DNA of 64,000 nucleotides from Roseivirga spongicola (GTDB lineage: Bacteria > Bacteroidota > Bacteroidia > Cytophagales > Cyclobacteriaceae): assembly GCF_001592965.1 (NCBI RefSeq), contig NZ_LRPC01000028.1:1116001-1180000 (forward strand). Reading direction: 5' to 3'. Below are positions 43,635-52,293 of this stretch, piece after piece. The notes beneath the pieces were generated by a model. The model worked only from the letters and a program-made list of their open reading frames with translations. It ran no database searches and had not been told where the DNA came from. The stretch's first letter is position 1. Every line of letters begins with the position of its first letter. The position numbers and the translations under genes are program-made.

Positions 43635-44805
43635 CTAAAGTATTTCTTAAAGCGTTATCATCAACTCCATCTGGTAAAATAAACTGACGTTTGATATTTG
43701 GTTTCTCTACTTCATAGTCCGTAAACTCAATATCCTCTATACGGAAGGACCAGAAATCTAATATAGATGCTCCATTGAGCTGACCAATAGCTTCTTGTAA
43801 TCCAGAATACTGAATTTTAAAAAGAACAGTGGGTTTCCAATATACCGCTGGAATGATCATAGTGGAATAAAAGCCGAAGCAGCCTTGGGCACTTTGAATA
43901 ACTCGATTGAAGTTCTCTACCTGCTTGAGGTAAGTGATATTTTCGTGCTTTGGAAGCCAATCAGAATTATAAGACTCAGGGTGTAGTTTTATGTAGAGCT
44001 TCGAGCCTTTGCTAAGACAGAATTGATTCAGTTTCAGATAGAAGTCGATCATCTTCTCTTTTGATACGGTTTCTTCTCCAAAAGAATTTTCCGCTAACGC
44101 TTGATCTATATGCAGATAGAAGTCTTCTTCGATCAGGTCATGCTCTACCTGTAAAAACGGTATCAATTCAGGACTACCGATATACTTTAAGCGTTCTTCA
44201 CCTATTCTATCCGTTTCTTTGTGAATAGTGGCGTTGTAAGGACTAAAACACAAATACCAATTTGCTCTTTTCAACTTTAAAGGTAGATGTTTAGCTGTCC
44301 AATATGGTCCATTCCTCTGCTGTAACTTGGTGTAAATTGCGATCCATAGCAACTTGAACTGACCAACTCCATTTAGTGAATTTCGAATAAACGTAAATGT
44401 GCTAAATGATTTTTCCGACTGTTCTTGCTTAACGGATTGCGCAACTTCCTTCTTTCTCCAGAGTTTTTCTCTGGTTCTGTAATCGCGATAATTAGTGAAA
44501 ATGCCATGTTGAAGAATGAAGGTATTTATGCCTTTACGCTGTGCCACTATATTGAATACCATACTTAGACCCGATTCAATGGACATGAAAATGATGCCGT
44601 CAGGTTTCAATTCCTGCAATATGTCTTGTGCTGAGTTGAATTCTGACCAATAGCGACAAGCAAATTCATTGGTGTAATTTAAATCCTTAGGAAAAGTAGA
44701 CGGAAGGAAAGTGAATTCAAAATCATCTTTAAGATCATCGAACACTTTAATCCAATCCTTTCGAATTGTGGGCCAGACTAAGAGGTAGTGTTTTTTAGAA
44801 GGCAC
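43627..44805 (-). CDS. GT-B-like protein, possible sialyltransferase/polysialyltransferase relative
   Basis: A 392-residue protein not firmly placed in a family. Features resemble the capsule and alpha-2,8-polysialyltransferase-like GT-B proteins: an early TFILQHGIFTNYRDY, a central LYIKLHPESYNSDWLP (the HP motif), and CFGFYSTMIIPAVYWKPTVLFK (the Ser-containing nucleotide loop). The HP and S-x motifs bind CMP in bacterial sialyltransferases. Located next to a KdsC-like phosphatase and neuB, it is a candidate nonulosonate transferase. A CDP-glycerol-type transferase is the alternative. Confidence 0.6.
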   Translation of the reverse strand: MPSKKHYLLVWPTIRKDWIKVFDDLKDDFEFTFLPSTFPKDLNYTNEFACRYWSEFNSAQDILQELKPDGIIFMSIESGLSMVFNIVAQRKGINTFILQHGIFTNYRDYRTREKLWRKKEVAQSVKQEQSEKSFSTFTFIRNSLNGVGQFKLLWIAIYTKLQQRNGPYWTAKHLPLKLKRANWYLCFSPYNATIHKETDRIGEERLKYIGSPELIPFLQVEHDLIEEDFYLHIDQALAENSFGEETVSKEKMIDFYLKLNQFCLSKGSKLYIKLHPESYNSDWLPKHENITYLKQVENFNRVIQSAQGCFGFYSTMIIPAVYWKPTVLFKIQYSGLQEAIGQLNGASILDFWSFRIEDIEFTDYEVEKPNIKRQFILPDGVDDNALRNTLDG

Positions 44806-44828
44806 TCTAGATTATGTTTGTGAGATTC

Positions 44829-44873
44829 CCTGCCTAGCGGCAGGCAGGTTCGGTCTCCCGATAGCCATCGGGA
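44829..44873. repeat. two adjacent palindromes (REP-like)
   Basis: CCTGCC-N4-GGCAGG (44829-44844) and TCCCGAT-N4-ATCGGGA (44856-44873) lie side by side in the gap between two genes, flanked by GAGATTCCC on the left and GAATGACG on the right. Much more GC-rich than the surroundings. Palindromes of this kind are typical of dispersed intergenic elements. Terminator activity is unlikely because there is no T run. Confidence 0.6.
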
Positions 44874-44895
44874 TCCCCTGAATGACGTTGAATAA

Positions 44896-45387
<492 letters not shown>

Positions 45388-45403
45388 TTATGTCGTTAAT
45401 TTT

Positions 45404-45538
45404 TTCACGCAAAGGGCGCTAAGGCTTTTACACAAAGCCCGCAAAGAATTCCCCGTGTTTTTAAGTACCTACTCTTTGCGTTCTCTGCAGTCATCCTTCT
45501 TTGAGATCTTTGCGTGAAGTTACCCCTGTGGTCTCTAA
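45404..45538. repeat. cassette left flank, copy A
   Basis: Contains CGCAAAG at 45408 and 45440 and CTTTGCG at 45474 and 45508, so it can fold on itself. It shares an exact 17-bp stretch, CCTACTCTTTGCGTTCT, and CTGTGGTCTCT with copy B (45585-45683), in the same order and orientation. Confidence 0.65.
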
Positions 45539-45547
45539 GTGAAAACC

Positions 45548-45574
45548 TTATAGATTATTTACTACTCGTTTTTT
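45548..45574 (-). pseudogene. remnant of a second GxxExxY gene (last codons)
   Basis: Read on the minus strand this stretch gives KKRVVNNL and a TAA stop. The intact neighbour ends HRVVNNL and TAA. It is followed, as the intact gene is, by CTGTGGTCTCT and CTTTGCG repeats. It is best explained as the 3' end left by a lost or overwritten second copy. Confidence 0.6.
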
Positions 45575-45584
45575 TCAAGCTGAG

Positions 45585-45683
45585 AGCGCAAAGTTAGTCG
45601 CAAAGCTCGCAAACGGTTTTCTTTATTTCAATGTTGCCTACTCTTTGCGTTCTTACCGTTAATTCTTCTCTGTGGTCTCTGAG
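45585..45683. repeat. cassette left flank, copy B
   Basis: CGCAAAG-type repeats at 45587 and 45600, CTTTGCG near 45644, and the blocks CCTACTCTTTGCGTTCT and CTGTGGTCTCT shared with copy A. It directly follows the stop of the intact GxxExxY gene. Confidence 0.6.
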
Positions 45684-45691
45684 AGAATCAT

Positions 45692-46069
45692 TTATAAATT
45701 ATTCACCACTCGGTGAATATCGTTTTTTAGGATCTTTGAGTTGAAATTGATTAGTAGCCCAAGTTTCTTATTCGATAGTTTTAAATAAGTCAATAGCTGA
45801 GCATAGTGTACAGGTGCTAATGTTTCAACTGATTTAACTTCAATGATTACCTTATTTTCAACAAGAAGGTCAACCCGATAGCCTACTTCCATCTTTACCT
45901 CTTTATAAAGAAACGGTAAAGGAAGTTGTTGTTTCACATCAAGACCAGATTCTCTCAGATCATAAGCCAACGCATTTTCATAAGCAGATTCTAATAAACC
46001 TGGACCTACATTTCTATGCAAATCTATGGCAATACCAATGATTTTATATGAAATTTCGTTCTCGGTCAT
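45692..46069 (-). CDS. GxxExxY protein, PD-(D/E)XK-like fold
   Basis: A 125-residue protein of the GxxExxY family, named for the GPGLLESAYENAL motif near residue 23. EVGYRVDLLVENKVIIEVKSVE has the Asp, Glu-x-Lys order of PD-(D/E)XK nucleases (PDDEXK_3 family), so nuclease activity is possible. The family occurs widely, often as one gene with repetitive flanks. It is in the same orientation as the polysaccharide genes but unrelated to sugar metabolism and surrounded by repeats. Biological function is not established. Confidence 0.87.
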   Translation of the reverse strand: MTENEISYKIIGIAIDLHRNVGPGLLESAYENALAYDLRESGLDVKQQLPLPFLYKEVKMEVGYRVDLLVENKVIIEVKSVETLAPVHYAQLLTYLKLSNKKLGLLINFNSKILKNDIHRVVNNL

Positions 46070-46074
46070 GTGCT

Positions 46075-46207
46075 TATTTCACACAAAGAACGCGAAGGGT
46101 GCTACGGATTCTTTGTGTAATATCTATCCGTACTCCCTCTCTGCGATCTCTGCGTTCATTTCCCTTTGCGGTCTCTGCGTGAACCCTCTTTGCGAACTCC
46201 GCGTGAA
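46075..46207. repeat. cassette right flank
   Basis: CACACAAAG near the left end followed by TTCTTTGTG, then repeated TCTCTGCG, CCTTTGCGG and CTCTTTGCGA units up to GCGTGAA at 46201-46207. Same vocabulary as the left flank, as expected if both belong to one element. Confidence 0.6.
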
Positions 46208-46211
46208 CATT

Positions 46212-47252
46212 TTAAGAAATCATTTCTTTATATATCACCTCATCGGCAGATACATTCTGATTAAGTTTCTTGCCTATCAACTGATCTTTTTGTGCCCACT
46301 GAAATCCATCTCCTGGACTGAGCAGATGCACATCGGCTTCAGAGATTACTTCGCCTTGTCGCATATCTCTTTTGGTTGCAATACTGCGCTCTAACTTCAC
46401 CTTGGCCGCAGAAACTGCTTCACTACGCTCCTTCTTCATCTCACCAAAAGCCATTTCAAGATTACGGATATCACGCACCATTCTACGCATTCCATCGGGA
46501 GCTAAAGAGCCTGCTTGATCGGTTCCTTTCATGGTTCTATCGAGCGTAATATGTTTTTCGATTGTCGTTGCCCCCATGGCCACAGCAGCCAAAGGAATAG
46601 ATATACCAATACTATGGTCAGAATAGCCTACTTCAAAATCGCTGTACTTTTGTTTTAAATAGTGAATACTATTCAGGTTAATATTCTTGTACTCACTCGG
46701 ATACTGAGAAAGGCAGTGTAAGATGGACACTGAATTATGATGCTTCGTGATTACCTCTAAAGCATCATCTATTTCTTGTTCTCCTCCCATCCCAGTAGAA
46801 ATCACCATGGGTATTTTAGTTTCAGCCATAGCATTCAAAAGAGGTAAATTGGTAAGGTCTCTACTGGCTACTTTGAGTCTATCAGGTGTAAATAGTTTGA
46901 GCATACTTAAGCAACCGATAGCGCAAAGTGTCTCGACAAAGTCCAAGCCCTTTTCTTTGGCATATTGATACAATTCAAAATGCTGCTCATCATCCAGTTC
47001 TAGTTTTGCTCTATGTTCACCGTAGGTTTTACCAAAACTATGTGGACTGTCATATGGCCTGTTCATAGCTGAAGCAGAGAGCTCTTCTGCTAAATCACGC
47101 TTGGTAAGCTTCACAGCATCCCATGGTTTTAACTCTAAGCCAAAAAGCTCATCTTTAACCGGTTGTGCGGCTTTATCGATTAAGAGTTTAGCTAAATCTA
47201 CTGAACCATTGTGATTCTGACCTATTTCACCAATTAAGTAGGTATGTGGCAT
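46212..47252 (-). CDS. neuB: N-acetylneuraminate synthase family protein
   Basis: A 346-residue NeuB-type enzyme. IGEIGQNHNGSVDLAKLLI starts the TIM barrel, MVISTGMGGEQEIDDAL and SDFEVGYSDHSIGISIPLAAVAMGATTIEKHITLD are the conserved PEP and metal-site blocks, and the C-terminus (ISEADVHLLSPGDGFQ...LIGKKLNQNV) is the SAF antifreeze-like domain. It condenses phosphoenolpyruvate with an aminosugar to a nonulosonic acid such as sialic, legionaminic or pseudaminic acid. The SpsF-like cytidylyltransferase is upstream. No NeuC-type epimerase is in the window, so the exact sugar is open. Confidence 0.9.
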   Translation of the reverse strand: MPHTYLIGEIGQNHNGSVDLAKLLIDKAAQPVKDELFGLELKPWDAVKLTKRDLAEELSASAMNRPYDSPHSFGKTYGEHRAKLELDDEQHFELYQYAKEKGLDFVETLCAIGCLSMLKLFTPDRLKVASRDLTNLPLLNAMAETKIPMVISTGMGGEQEIDDALEVITKHHNSVSILHCLSQYPSEYKNINLNSIHYLKQKYSDFEVGYSDHSIGISIPLAAVAMGATTIEKHITLDRTMKGTDQAGSLAPDGMRRMVRDIRNLEMAFGEMKKERSEAVSAAKVKLERSIATKRDMRQGEVISEADVHLLSPGDGFQWAQKDQLIGKKLNQNVSADEVIYKEMIS

Positions 47253-47311
47253 CTTTAAGAGTGTTGAATTTTTAATGTCGAATTTTTAATGAGCACGATA
47301 AAGTATAACAC

Positions 47312-48064
47312 TCACTTATTAAACTGATCAATTCCTTCACGCATAATCAATTTAATCTTAGGATTAGCGTCAACTAATTCAATTAGTTGTTCAAGACTAG
47401 CGTTGGAATTAGCCAATTGGAGCAAGCTATGCATATTTTCGAAATCGGCTGGTGTGTCTATTGTAAAGCGAAGATCATTTCTGTGCAAAATCGCTGAAGG
47501 TGCCTCTTCCAATACTACATTAAACTCATTTGGATTACCATAAATAAAGTTGGTTACGTGCTCGGAATAGAAGTCTCGCTGGTCGTGATTTTGTAATAAA
47601 ACTAAGGCTCGCTTTAATGCCGAAAGGCTCACTCCCTCTACAAACAGACCCCAGTGAGTTCTGATGGCAGGGGTTCCATCAGCGTTGCAAAAACTAATAT
47701 AGTCTACACCGTTACTCAGTTCATTCATATAGTGTGAAGCTTGCCCAAACTGCAGAAAAGGATTATCAGAGCAAACTCTAACGAGTTGCTTTGCATTATA
47801 GTGCTCTGCACAATCTATAAATCGTTGCAGGACATTATACTCCTCTCCTCTAAAACACTCTACTTGATTTTTCTGAGCCCAAGCTTCAAGCAAATCATCC
47901 GCTTGGTTACTGCTAGTCGCTAAAACAAAGGGTATATCAAGCTTCTTTAAAGCTTCCAACTGTAGGTCTAGCAAGCATTGCTCTCCGATTAGAGGCTTCA
48001 ACACCTTGCCTGGTAAACGAGTAGAAGAAAGCCTGGCTTGAATGATGATGAGGTTACGAGGCAT
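47312..48064 (-). CDS. SpsF-like cytidylyltransferase
   Basis: A 250-residue nucleotidyltransferase from the ATG at 48064; an earlier in-frame ATG at 48100 would overlap the upstream gene by 47 bp and add unrelated residues. MPRNLIIIQARLSSTRLPGKVLKPL is the CMP-sugar-synthase-type nucleotide loop, and LVRVCSDNPFL the metal-site Asp. This is the SpsF branch, related to CMP-KDO and CMP-sialate synthetases. Next to neuB it probably activates the nonulosonate with CTP (inference). Confidence 0.82.
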   Translation of the reverse strand: MPRNLIIIQARLSSTRLPGKVLKPLIGEQCLLDLQLEALKKLDIPFVLATSSNQADDLLEAWAQKNQVECFRGEEYNVLQRFIDCAEHYNAKQLVRVCSDNPFLQFGQASHYMNELSNGVDYISFCNADGTPAIRTHWGLFVEGVSLSALKRALVLLQNHDQRDFYSEHVTNFIYGNPNEFNVVLEEAPSAILHRNDLRFTIDTPADFENMHSLLQLANSNASLEQLIELVDANPKIKLIMREGIDQFNK

Positions 48065-49112
48065 GGAGATCTTCAATGACTTTTTCGTAAAGGCCAACAA
48101 CCTTCTTCACAGCATACTGTTCGGACAACTCAATCGCCCCTTTTGAGCAGTGTGACATCAAGTTAGGCGACTCTTTTAACTTTTTAATAGCTAAATCCAT
48201 ATCTTCAAGGGTTTCACATACTACTCCATTTTCCCAGCTTTGAATCCATTCTTCAGCGCCATAGTCATTGAAAACAAGAGAAGGGACACCTGCTGCTGCA
48301 CACTCAATAATTCCTTTAGGAAAACCCTCGGACTTAGAGGTCAAAATATGCAGATCACACTCTTTTAACTTTTCTAATAATCCAGAGTGAGTTAACATCC
48401 CCAAATAAGTAAGGTTATTATAAGAGTTCGAATTCAGAATATTCTCCAAGAAACCACTATCCTTTCCAATTATTAGGAATTCTATTGAAGGATGGAGTTC
48501 CGATAGAGCAACAAAATCATTTACTCTTTTCCTTTTCATATCATTTCCTAAAAATACGATACGCCTAATACTTTTTCTTACGAAGCTTACTTTTCTGAAT
48601 AAAGCGGTATCTATAACTGGAGGTAGAATCAAATCCTCAGAATTAATTCCATGTTGCTCATGGTTATACCTCCTCATGAAAGAAGTGATTGAAAATGTTT
48701 TAGTAGTAAAACTATAATTCTCTTTTGCCCTTGGAACCGTACCTAAAACAGATAAGGCTGTAGTTAGTGCTTCTTGGTCTATGACATTTTCTACAGTTTT
48801 AAAACATTTTCTGTTAAAAAGTTTTACTAGCGATCGTTGAATCCTATAGTTGTTTCCTCTTGGTAGATAAGCCACATCCGACTTCTGGATTCCCCAGAAA
48901 AAGCCCAACCATTGAGTGAACTTCACTGGATACTTACAATTAAACGTTGTAACTCCGGCAATAGAAAACCTACCCAGGTTGCCGTGATTAATCTCTAAGG
49001 CGTATAGTTCAAATTTTGATTTATCTAAATATTTAGCCAAGCTCAAACAGTTTAAATTTTGAGCATTTGTTTGGTTGATGTACGCACCTAAGAATACTTT
49101 AATTTTCTTCAA
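48054..49112 (-). CDS. glycosyltransferase family 4
   Basis: A 352-residue GT-B protein. KVFLGAYINQTNAQNLNCLSLAKYL begins the acceptor domain. RRIVFLGNDMKRKRVNDFVAL and the donor site LHILTSKSEGFPKGIIECAAAGVPSLVFNDYGAEEW place it in GT4. It overlaps both neighbours by 11-14 bp. Specificity unknown. Confidence 0.88.
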   Translation of the reverse strand: MKKIKVFLGAYINQTNAQNLNCLSLAKYLDKSKFELYALEINHGNLGRFSIAGVTTFNCKYPVKFTQWLGFFWGIQKSDVAYLPRGNNYRIQRSLVKLFNRKCFKTVENVIDQEALTTALSVLGTVPRAKENYSFTTKTFSITSFMRRYNHEQHGINSEDLILPPVIDTALFRKVSFVRKSIRRIVFLGNDMKRKRVNDFVALSELHPSIEFLIIGKDSGFLENILNSNSYNNLTYLGMLTHSGLLEKLKECDLHILTSKSEGFPKGIIECAAAGVPSLVFNDYGAEEWIQSWENGVVCETLEDMDLAIKKLKESPNLMSHCSKGAIELSEQYAVKKVVGLYEKVIEDLHAS

Positions 49113-50244
49113 GGATAGTCTTTAATTGATTTTGCAAATAGACCTGATTGAAAGTGAGGCCTTTATTGTAAGCATTGTTTGCGATTTTATTTAATTCATT
49201 TGAATTTCTAACCCAAGAAACTACTTGGTCTGACATGTTCTGCACGTCCATATAATCTACTACAACACCACAGTCATTCGCTATAAATTCCTCAGCTCCA
49301 CCACAGTTTTTAAAACATATACTTGGCGTCTTAGCCAAGGCATTCTCTAACACCACCAATGGAAAAGAATCCCATCTGGATGTCATCAAAAGGATGTCGA
49401 AAAGCTCATAAATTTTTTCTGGAGCACTTGTTTTGGGTAGGAAAATGACTGAATCTTGCAGAGAAGTTTTCTTTAAATCATATAGTATTCTTTTTTCAAA
49501 AGGTGACTTTGCCTCAGTATTTAAATCACCCATAGCACCTAACCAGACAAAATGAGCATCCGGGCACTTTTTAACAGTCAGCGCACAAACTTGTAAAAAG
49601 TAGTCAACACCTTTCTCCCAGATTAATCTTCCAGATCCTCCTATGATTACTTTACCTTTTTCTTTAAGCTCAAGTAGTTTTTTCGGAGAATCACCAATAC
49701 TCAATTCTTTTCCTTTGTTTGCAGCAATTCCATAAATCACCTGGACTTTTGCGCCCTTATCTAAGCATTCTTTCAATGAATTAGCATTTGCATTTGATGG
49801 TGCGACAACTTTCAAGTGTCCATGGTTTAAGCTATCTCTTAAAGCCTTGAATTCTCCTCTTAAAATGGTTTTAATTGAATGGGTACTCTCTGGAAGTCGT
49901 AGAAAAAAATGTTCGAAACTTTCGAAAGAAAAGTTTTTAATAAAAAACCATGATGATGAGCTATTGGCTAATCCAATGTGAAAGGATTTCTTTTTTACTA
50001 AAGCCTCATACTTGCTTCTTACCAAGCGATACCTAATCTTCTCATACAGGTTATTCCTCTTATTTCTCGAGATAACCACTGTTCTTCCATAATTTGAAAA
50101 TTCCTTTTCTAACTCCCCTGCCTTGAGTATTACGATTGTACATTCAAAGTCTAGGTCGATATTTTGTAAAGCACGTATAAACTCTAAAAGTGAAAGTGGG
50201 GCACCACTTCTATCAGCACTATGTGCAATAAATAAGTACTTCAA
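49099..50244 (-). CDS. glycosyltransferase family 4
   Basis: A 381-residue GT-B protein. YLFIAHSADRSGAPLSLLEFIRAL is the acceptor-domain start; VIIGGSGRLIWEKGVDYFLQV and LLMTSRWDSFPLVVLENALAKTPSICFKNCGGAEEF are donor-side blocks. The gene is visibly AT-rich. Overlaps the next gene by 14 bp. Confidence 0.88.
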   Translation of the reverse strand: MKYLFIAHSADRSGAPLSLLEFIRALQNIDLDFECTIVILKAGELEKEFSNYGRTVVISRNKRNNLYEKIRYRLVRSKYEALVKKKSFHIGLANSSSSWFFIKNFSFESFEHFFLRLPESTHSIKTILRGEFKALRDSLNHGHLKVVAPSNANANSLKECLDKGAKVQVIYGIAANKGKELSIGDSPKKLLELKEKGKVIIGGSGRLIWEKGVDYFLQVCALTVKKCPDAHFVWLGAMGDLNTEAKSPFEKRILYDLKKTSLQDSVIFLPKTSAPEKIYELFDILLMTSRWDSFPLVVLENALAKTPSICFKNCGGAEEFIANDCGVVVDYMDVQNMSDQVVSWVRNSNELNKIANNAYNKGLTFNQVYLQNQLKTILEEN

Positions 50245-50274
50245 AACTTTTTATTATTGGAGAATGACTGTTGG

Positions 50275-51378
50275 CTAACCCTTCAAAGTTCTAATTAGCT
50301 CATAGTATTGAGTCCCTATTCTCTTTAGGCTATGTTTTTCAACGACATGCTCAGAATTCTTTTTTCCAATCATGGTTCTCATCTCATGATTTATCAATAG
50401 ATAAACTATAGCCTCACTTATTTCTTCTATAGATTCATTTGAAAAAAGATAGTCACTGTTTTCATTCGGTAATAGATCAGAAATCGGTTGGAGTTTTGTA
50501 GCAACAACCGGTAACCCCAACTTCATATATTCCATTACAACATTAGGCTGTCCTTCGTAATCACTAAAAAAAAGACCTATATCAATAGACTTCTCAATAA
50601 TAAATCTCTCCGCATTATCTATAAAACCAACACAGAAAATAAAAGGGCTTAGATGTTTAAATTCAGAATATTCATCCATTAGTGTCTCCGTATTTCTCCC
50701 AACTATGTAGACTCTGAGAACACCTTTGTATATCTCCCGAACTTTAGACATAACGCTTAGCAAAACATCATATCTCTTAGGGGGTCTATGATTTGCCACC
50801 ATAATTAAGCTCAACTCATCTTCATTTTTTTCCTCTGAACGAACCTGATAGAATGATTCTGAAATGGCATTCGGAATTATTTTGATTTCGTAAGAAGAGC
50901 GAATTTCTTTTGAATTTAAAAGGGAAAAGTTCTTGGCAGCTAATTTAGAATTACTGATTACTTGATCTGTACATTTCAAAGCCAAATTCTGCCAGAAGCT
51001 TTCTTTAAATCTAAATTCAGAACTTCTTATCCCCCAGATATGAAATTTGACTCTTGGGGAAACTTTACTGGCAACAGCAGATAACAAACAAGGTAATTCG
51101 AGAAAAGCTATCACACCATCAACTTTATTGATAATAAAAAAACGAGATATCCTTAGGATATTAATTGGTGTATTCAATGATGAATTTGAAAAGTTAAAAA
51201 CCTTGTGAGGTATGCCTTTTTGGTTTAGGATTGAAAACAATGGGTTGTCCTGAGATTCCTTTAAAAATAGAAAGAGTGGCTGAATCTGATTCTCTTTTCT
51301 CAGATATTCTGCAAGACGTATCAATTGCACCTCTGCTCCACCCACAAGTGGCACCCATAAAAAGAAAGCTACTTTCAA
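50275..51378 (-). CDS. glycosyltransferase family 4
   Basis: A 367-residue GT-B protein. FFLWVPLVGGAEVQLIRLAEYL opens the acceptor domain; SLIMVANHRPPKRYDVLLSVM and IGLFFSDYEGQPNVVMEYMKLGLPVVATKL are donor-side motifs. Local base composition is strongly AT-rich, for example around 50400. Sugar specificity cannot be read. Confidence 0.88.
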   Translation of the reverse strand: MKVAFFLWVPLVGGAEVQLIRLAEYLRKENQIQPLFLFLKESQDNPLFSILNQKGIPHKVFNFSNSSLNTPINILRISRFFIINKVDGVIAFLELPCLLSAVASKVSPRVKFHIWGIRSSEFRFKESFWQNLALKCTDQVISNSKLAAKNFSLLNSKEIRSSYEIKIIPNAISESFYQVRSEEKNEDELSLIMVANHRPPKRYDVLLSVMSKVREIYKGVLRVYIVGRNTETLMDEYSEFKHLSPFIFCVGFIDNAERFIIEKSIDIGLFFSDYEGQPNVVMEYMKLGLPVVATKLQPISDLLPNENSDYLFSNESIEEISEAIVYLLINHEMRTMIGKKNSEHVVEKHSLKRIGTQYYELIRTLKG

Positions 51379-51406
51379 ATCTTAGAATAAATTGAGTTCG
51401 AAAAGT

Positions 51407-52291
51407 TTACTTACCCAGATCAATCAAGTGTTTTCCCATGGATATAAGGTATTTACCTGATTTTATTAATATTCGAGAACCAAGGTTTTTTTTTGGAATA
51501 GGTGAAACCCTAAATACAGTCTCACCTTTGTAATCATCTATTACTTTATTTACCTCCTCATAGAGCTGTTTAAATTCAGCTTTTTCTAATTTATCCTTGG
51601 ACTCTTTTAGAGACTGATAAGCATCAAGAGAATTGAAAAAGTTGATATTGGCCTCCGCTCTTGCATGTTTGTTTCCTTCTAACCAACCATTTAATAAGAT
51701 ATTATAATCTGAATCAATATTCAGATTCCTCGACCAATGAGTTAAAAATTGACATGCATCTCTACGGTGTTTATGAGCATGAAAAAAACCTTTTCGGAAG
51801 TAATCCAAATCATATTGATAATAGTCATGGATACCATAAATGTATTTGTCAATTACATTTAATAAGCCCTTTGAAGCAAGCTTCTTATAAGTATCAGACT
51901 CAGGTCTATGGTTCTGATTATTTTTTTCAAGAAAAGAAAGTGCCGTTTTAAGATGTGCAGAATTATATAAATGAGGTCCTCCTCCTCTAACAGTTCCAAA
52001 AACCTTATCTATTATATTTCCCTGATATATATATAAATTATCTCCAGATACCGAGGCTCTTTTAGTCATTTTGAGAATACAGTCATCTGTCATCAATATG
52101 TCTGCATCTACAGCCAAAGTCCATTTCCTTTTCTCAGAAATGCCGATTTCAAAAGTTTTTTGAACAGCCTTCCAAAAAGGCCTTTCATGTATAACAAAAA
52201 CCTGGCTCGATGGAACCTGCTGTTCTACAATGTATTGACAAAGTTTTTCGGTTCTTTCCCCCGCAGCTCTTATGACAACTGTTACATCCAA
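51407..52291 (-). CDS. GT-A-like glycosyltransferase, unclassified
   Basis: A 294-residue protein. It starts with a beta-strand and a glycosyltransferase-like first segment (MDVTVVIRAAGERTEKLCQYI) and has WTLAVDADILMTDDCILKM, a DxD-type motif at about residues 82-84. A Lys/Glu-rich helical region and a basic C-terminal helix (GSRILIKSGKYLISMGKHLI) follow, suggesting membrane contact. Probably a GT-A enzyme of the locus, but I cannot name its CAZy family. Confidence 0.65.
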   Translation of the reverse strand: MDVTVVIRAAGERTEKLCQYIVEQQVPSSQVFVIHERPFWKAVQKTFEIGISEKRKWTLAVDADILMTDDCILKMTKRASVSGDNLYIYQGNIIDKVFGTVRGGGPHLYNSAHLKTALSFLEKNNQNHRPESDTYKKLASKGLLNVIDKYIYGIHDYYQYDLDYFRKGFFHAHKHRRDACQFLTHWSRNLNIDSDYNILLNGWLEGNKHARAEANINFFNSLDAYQSLKESKDKLEKAEFKQLYEEVNKVIDDYKGETVFRVSPIPKKNLGSRILIKSGKYLISMGKHLIDLGK

Positions 52292-52293
52292 AA

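Larger units (their letters stand above)
45404..46207. mobile_element. GxxExxY cassette inserted between neuB and the KdsC-like gene
   Basis: The unit contains one GxxExxY gene surrounded by repetitive DNA rich in CGCAAAG and its complement CTTTGCG. Read inward both ends begin TTCACGC (45404-45410 and, inverted, 46201-46207). The boundaries fill almost the whole space between the two biosynthetic genes (20 bp from one, 5 bp from the other). The left flank is a partial duplicate of itself and holds the last codons of a second GxxExxY gene. Direct target-site repeats are not obvious. Treating this as a mobile or expanding cassette is inference. Confidence 0.5.

Noticed and set aside
45404-46207. 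A CRISPR or toxin-antitoxin locus
   Set aside because: Repeats are short and irregular with no uniform spacers, and only one protein gene is present.
46026-46394. A plus-strand open frame of 122 codons
   Set aside because: It spans the repeat flank and the reverse of neuB, with no homology-like features.
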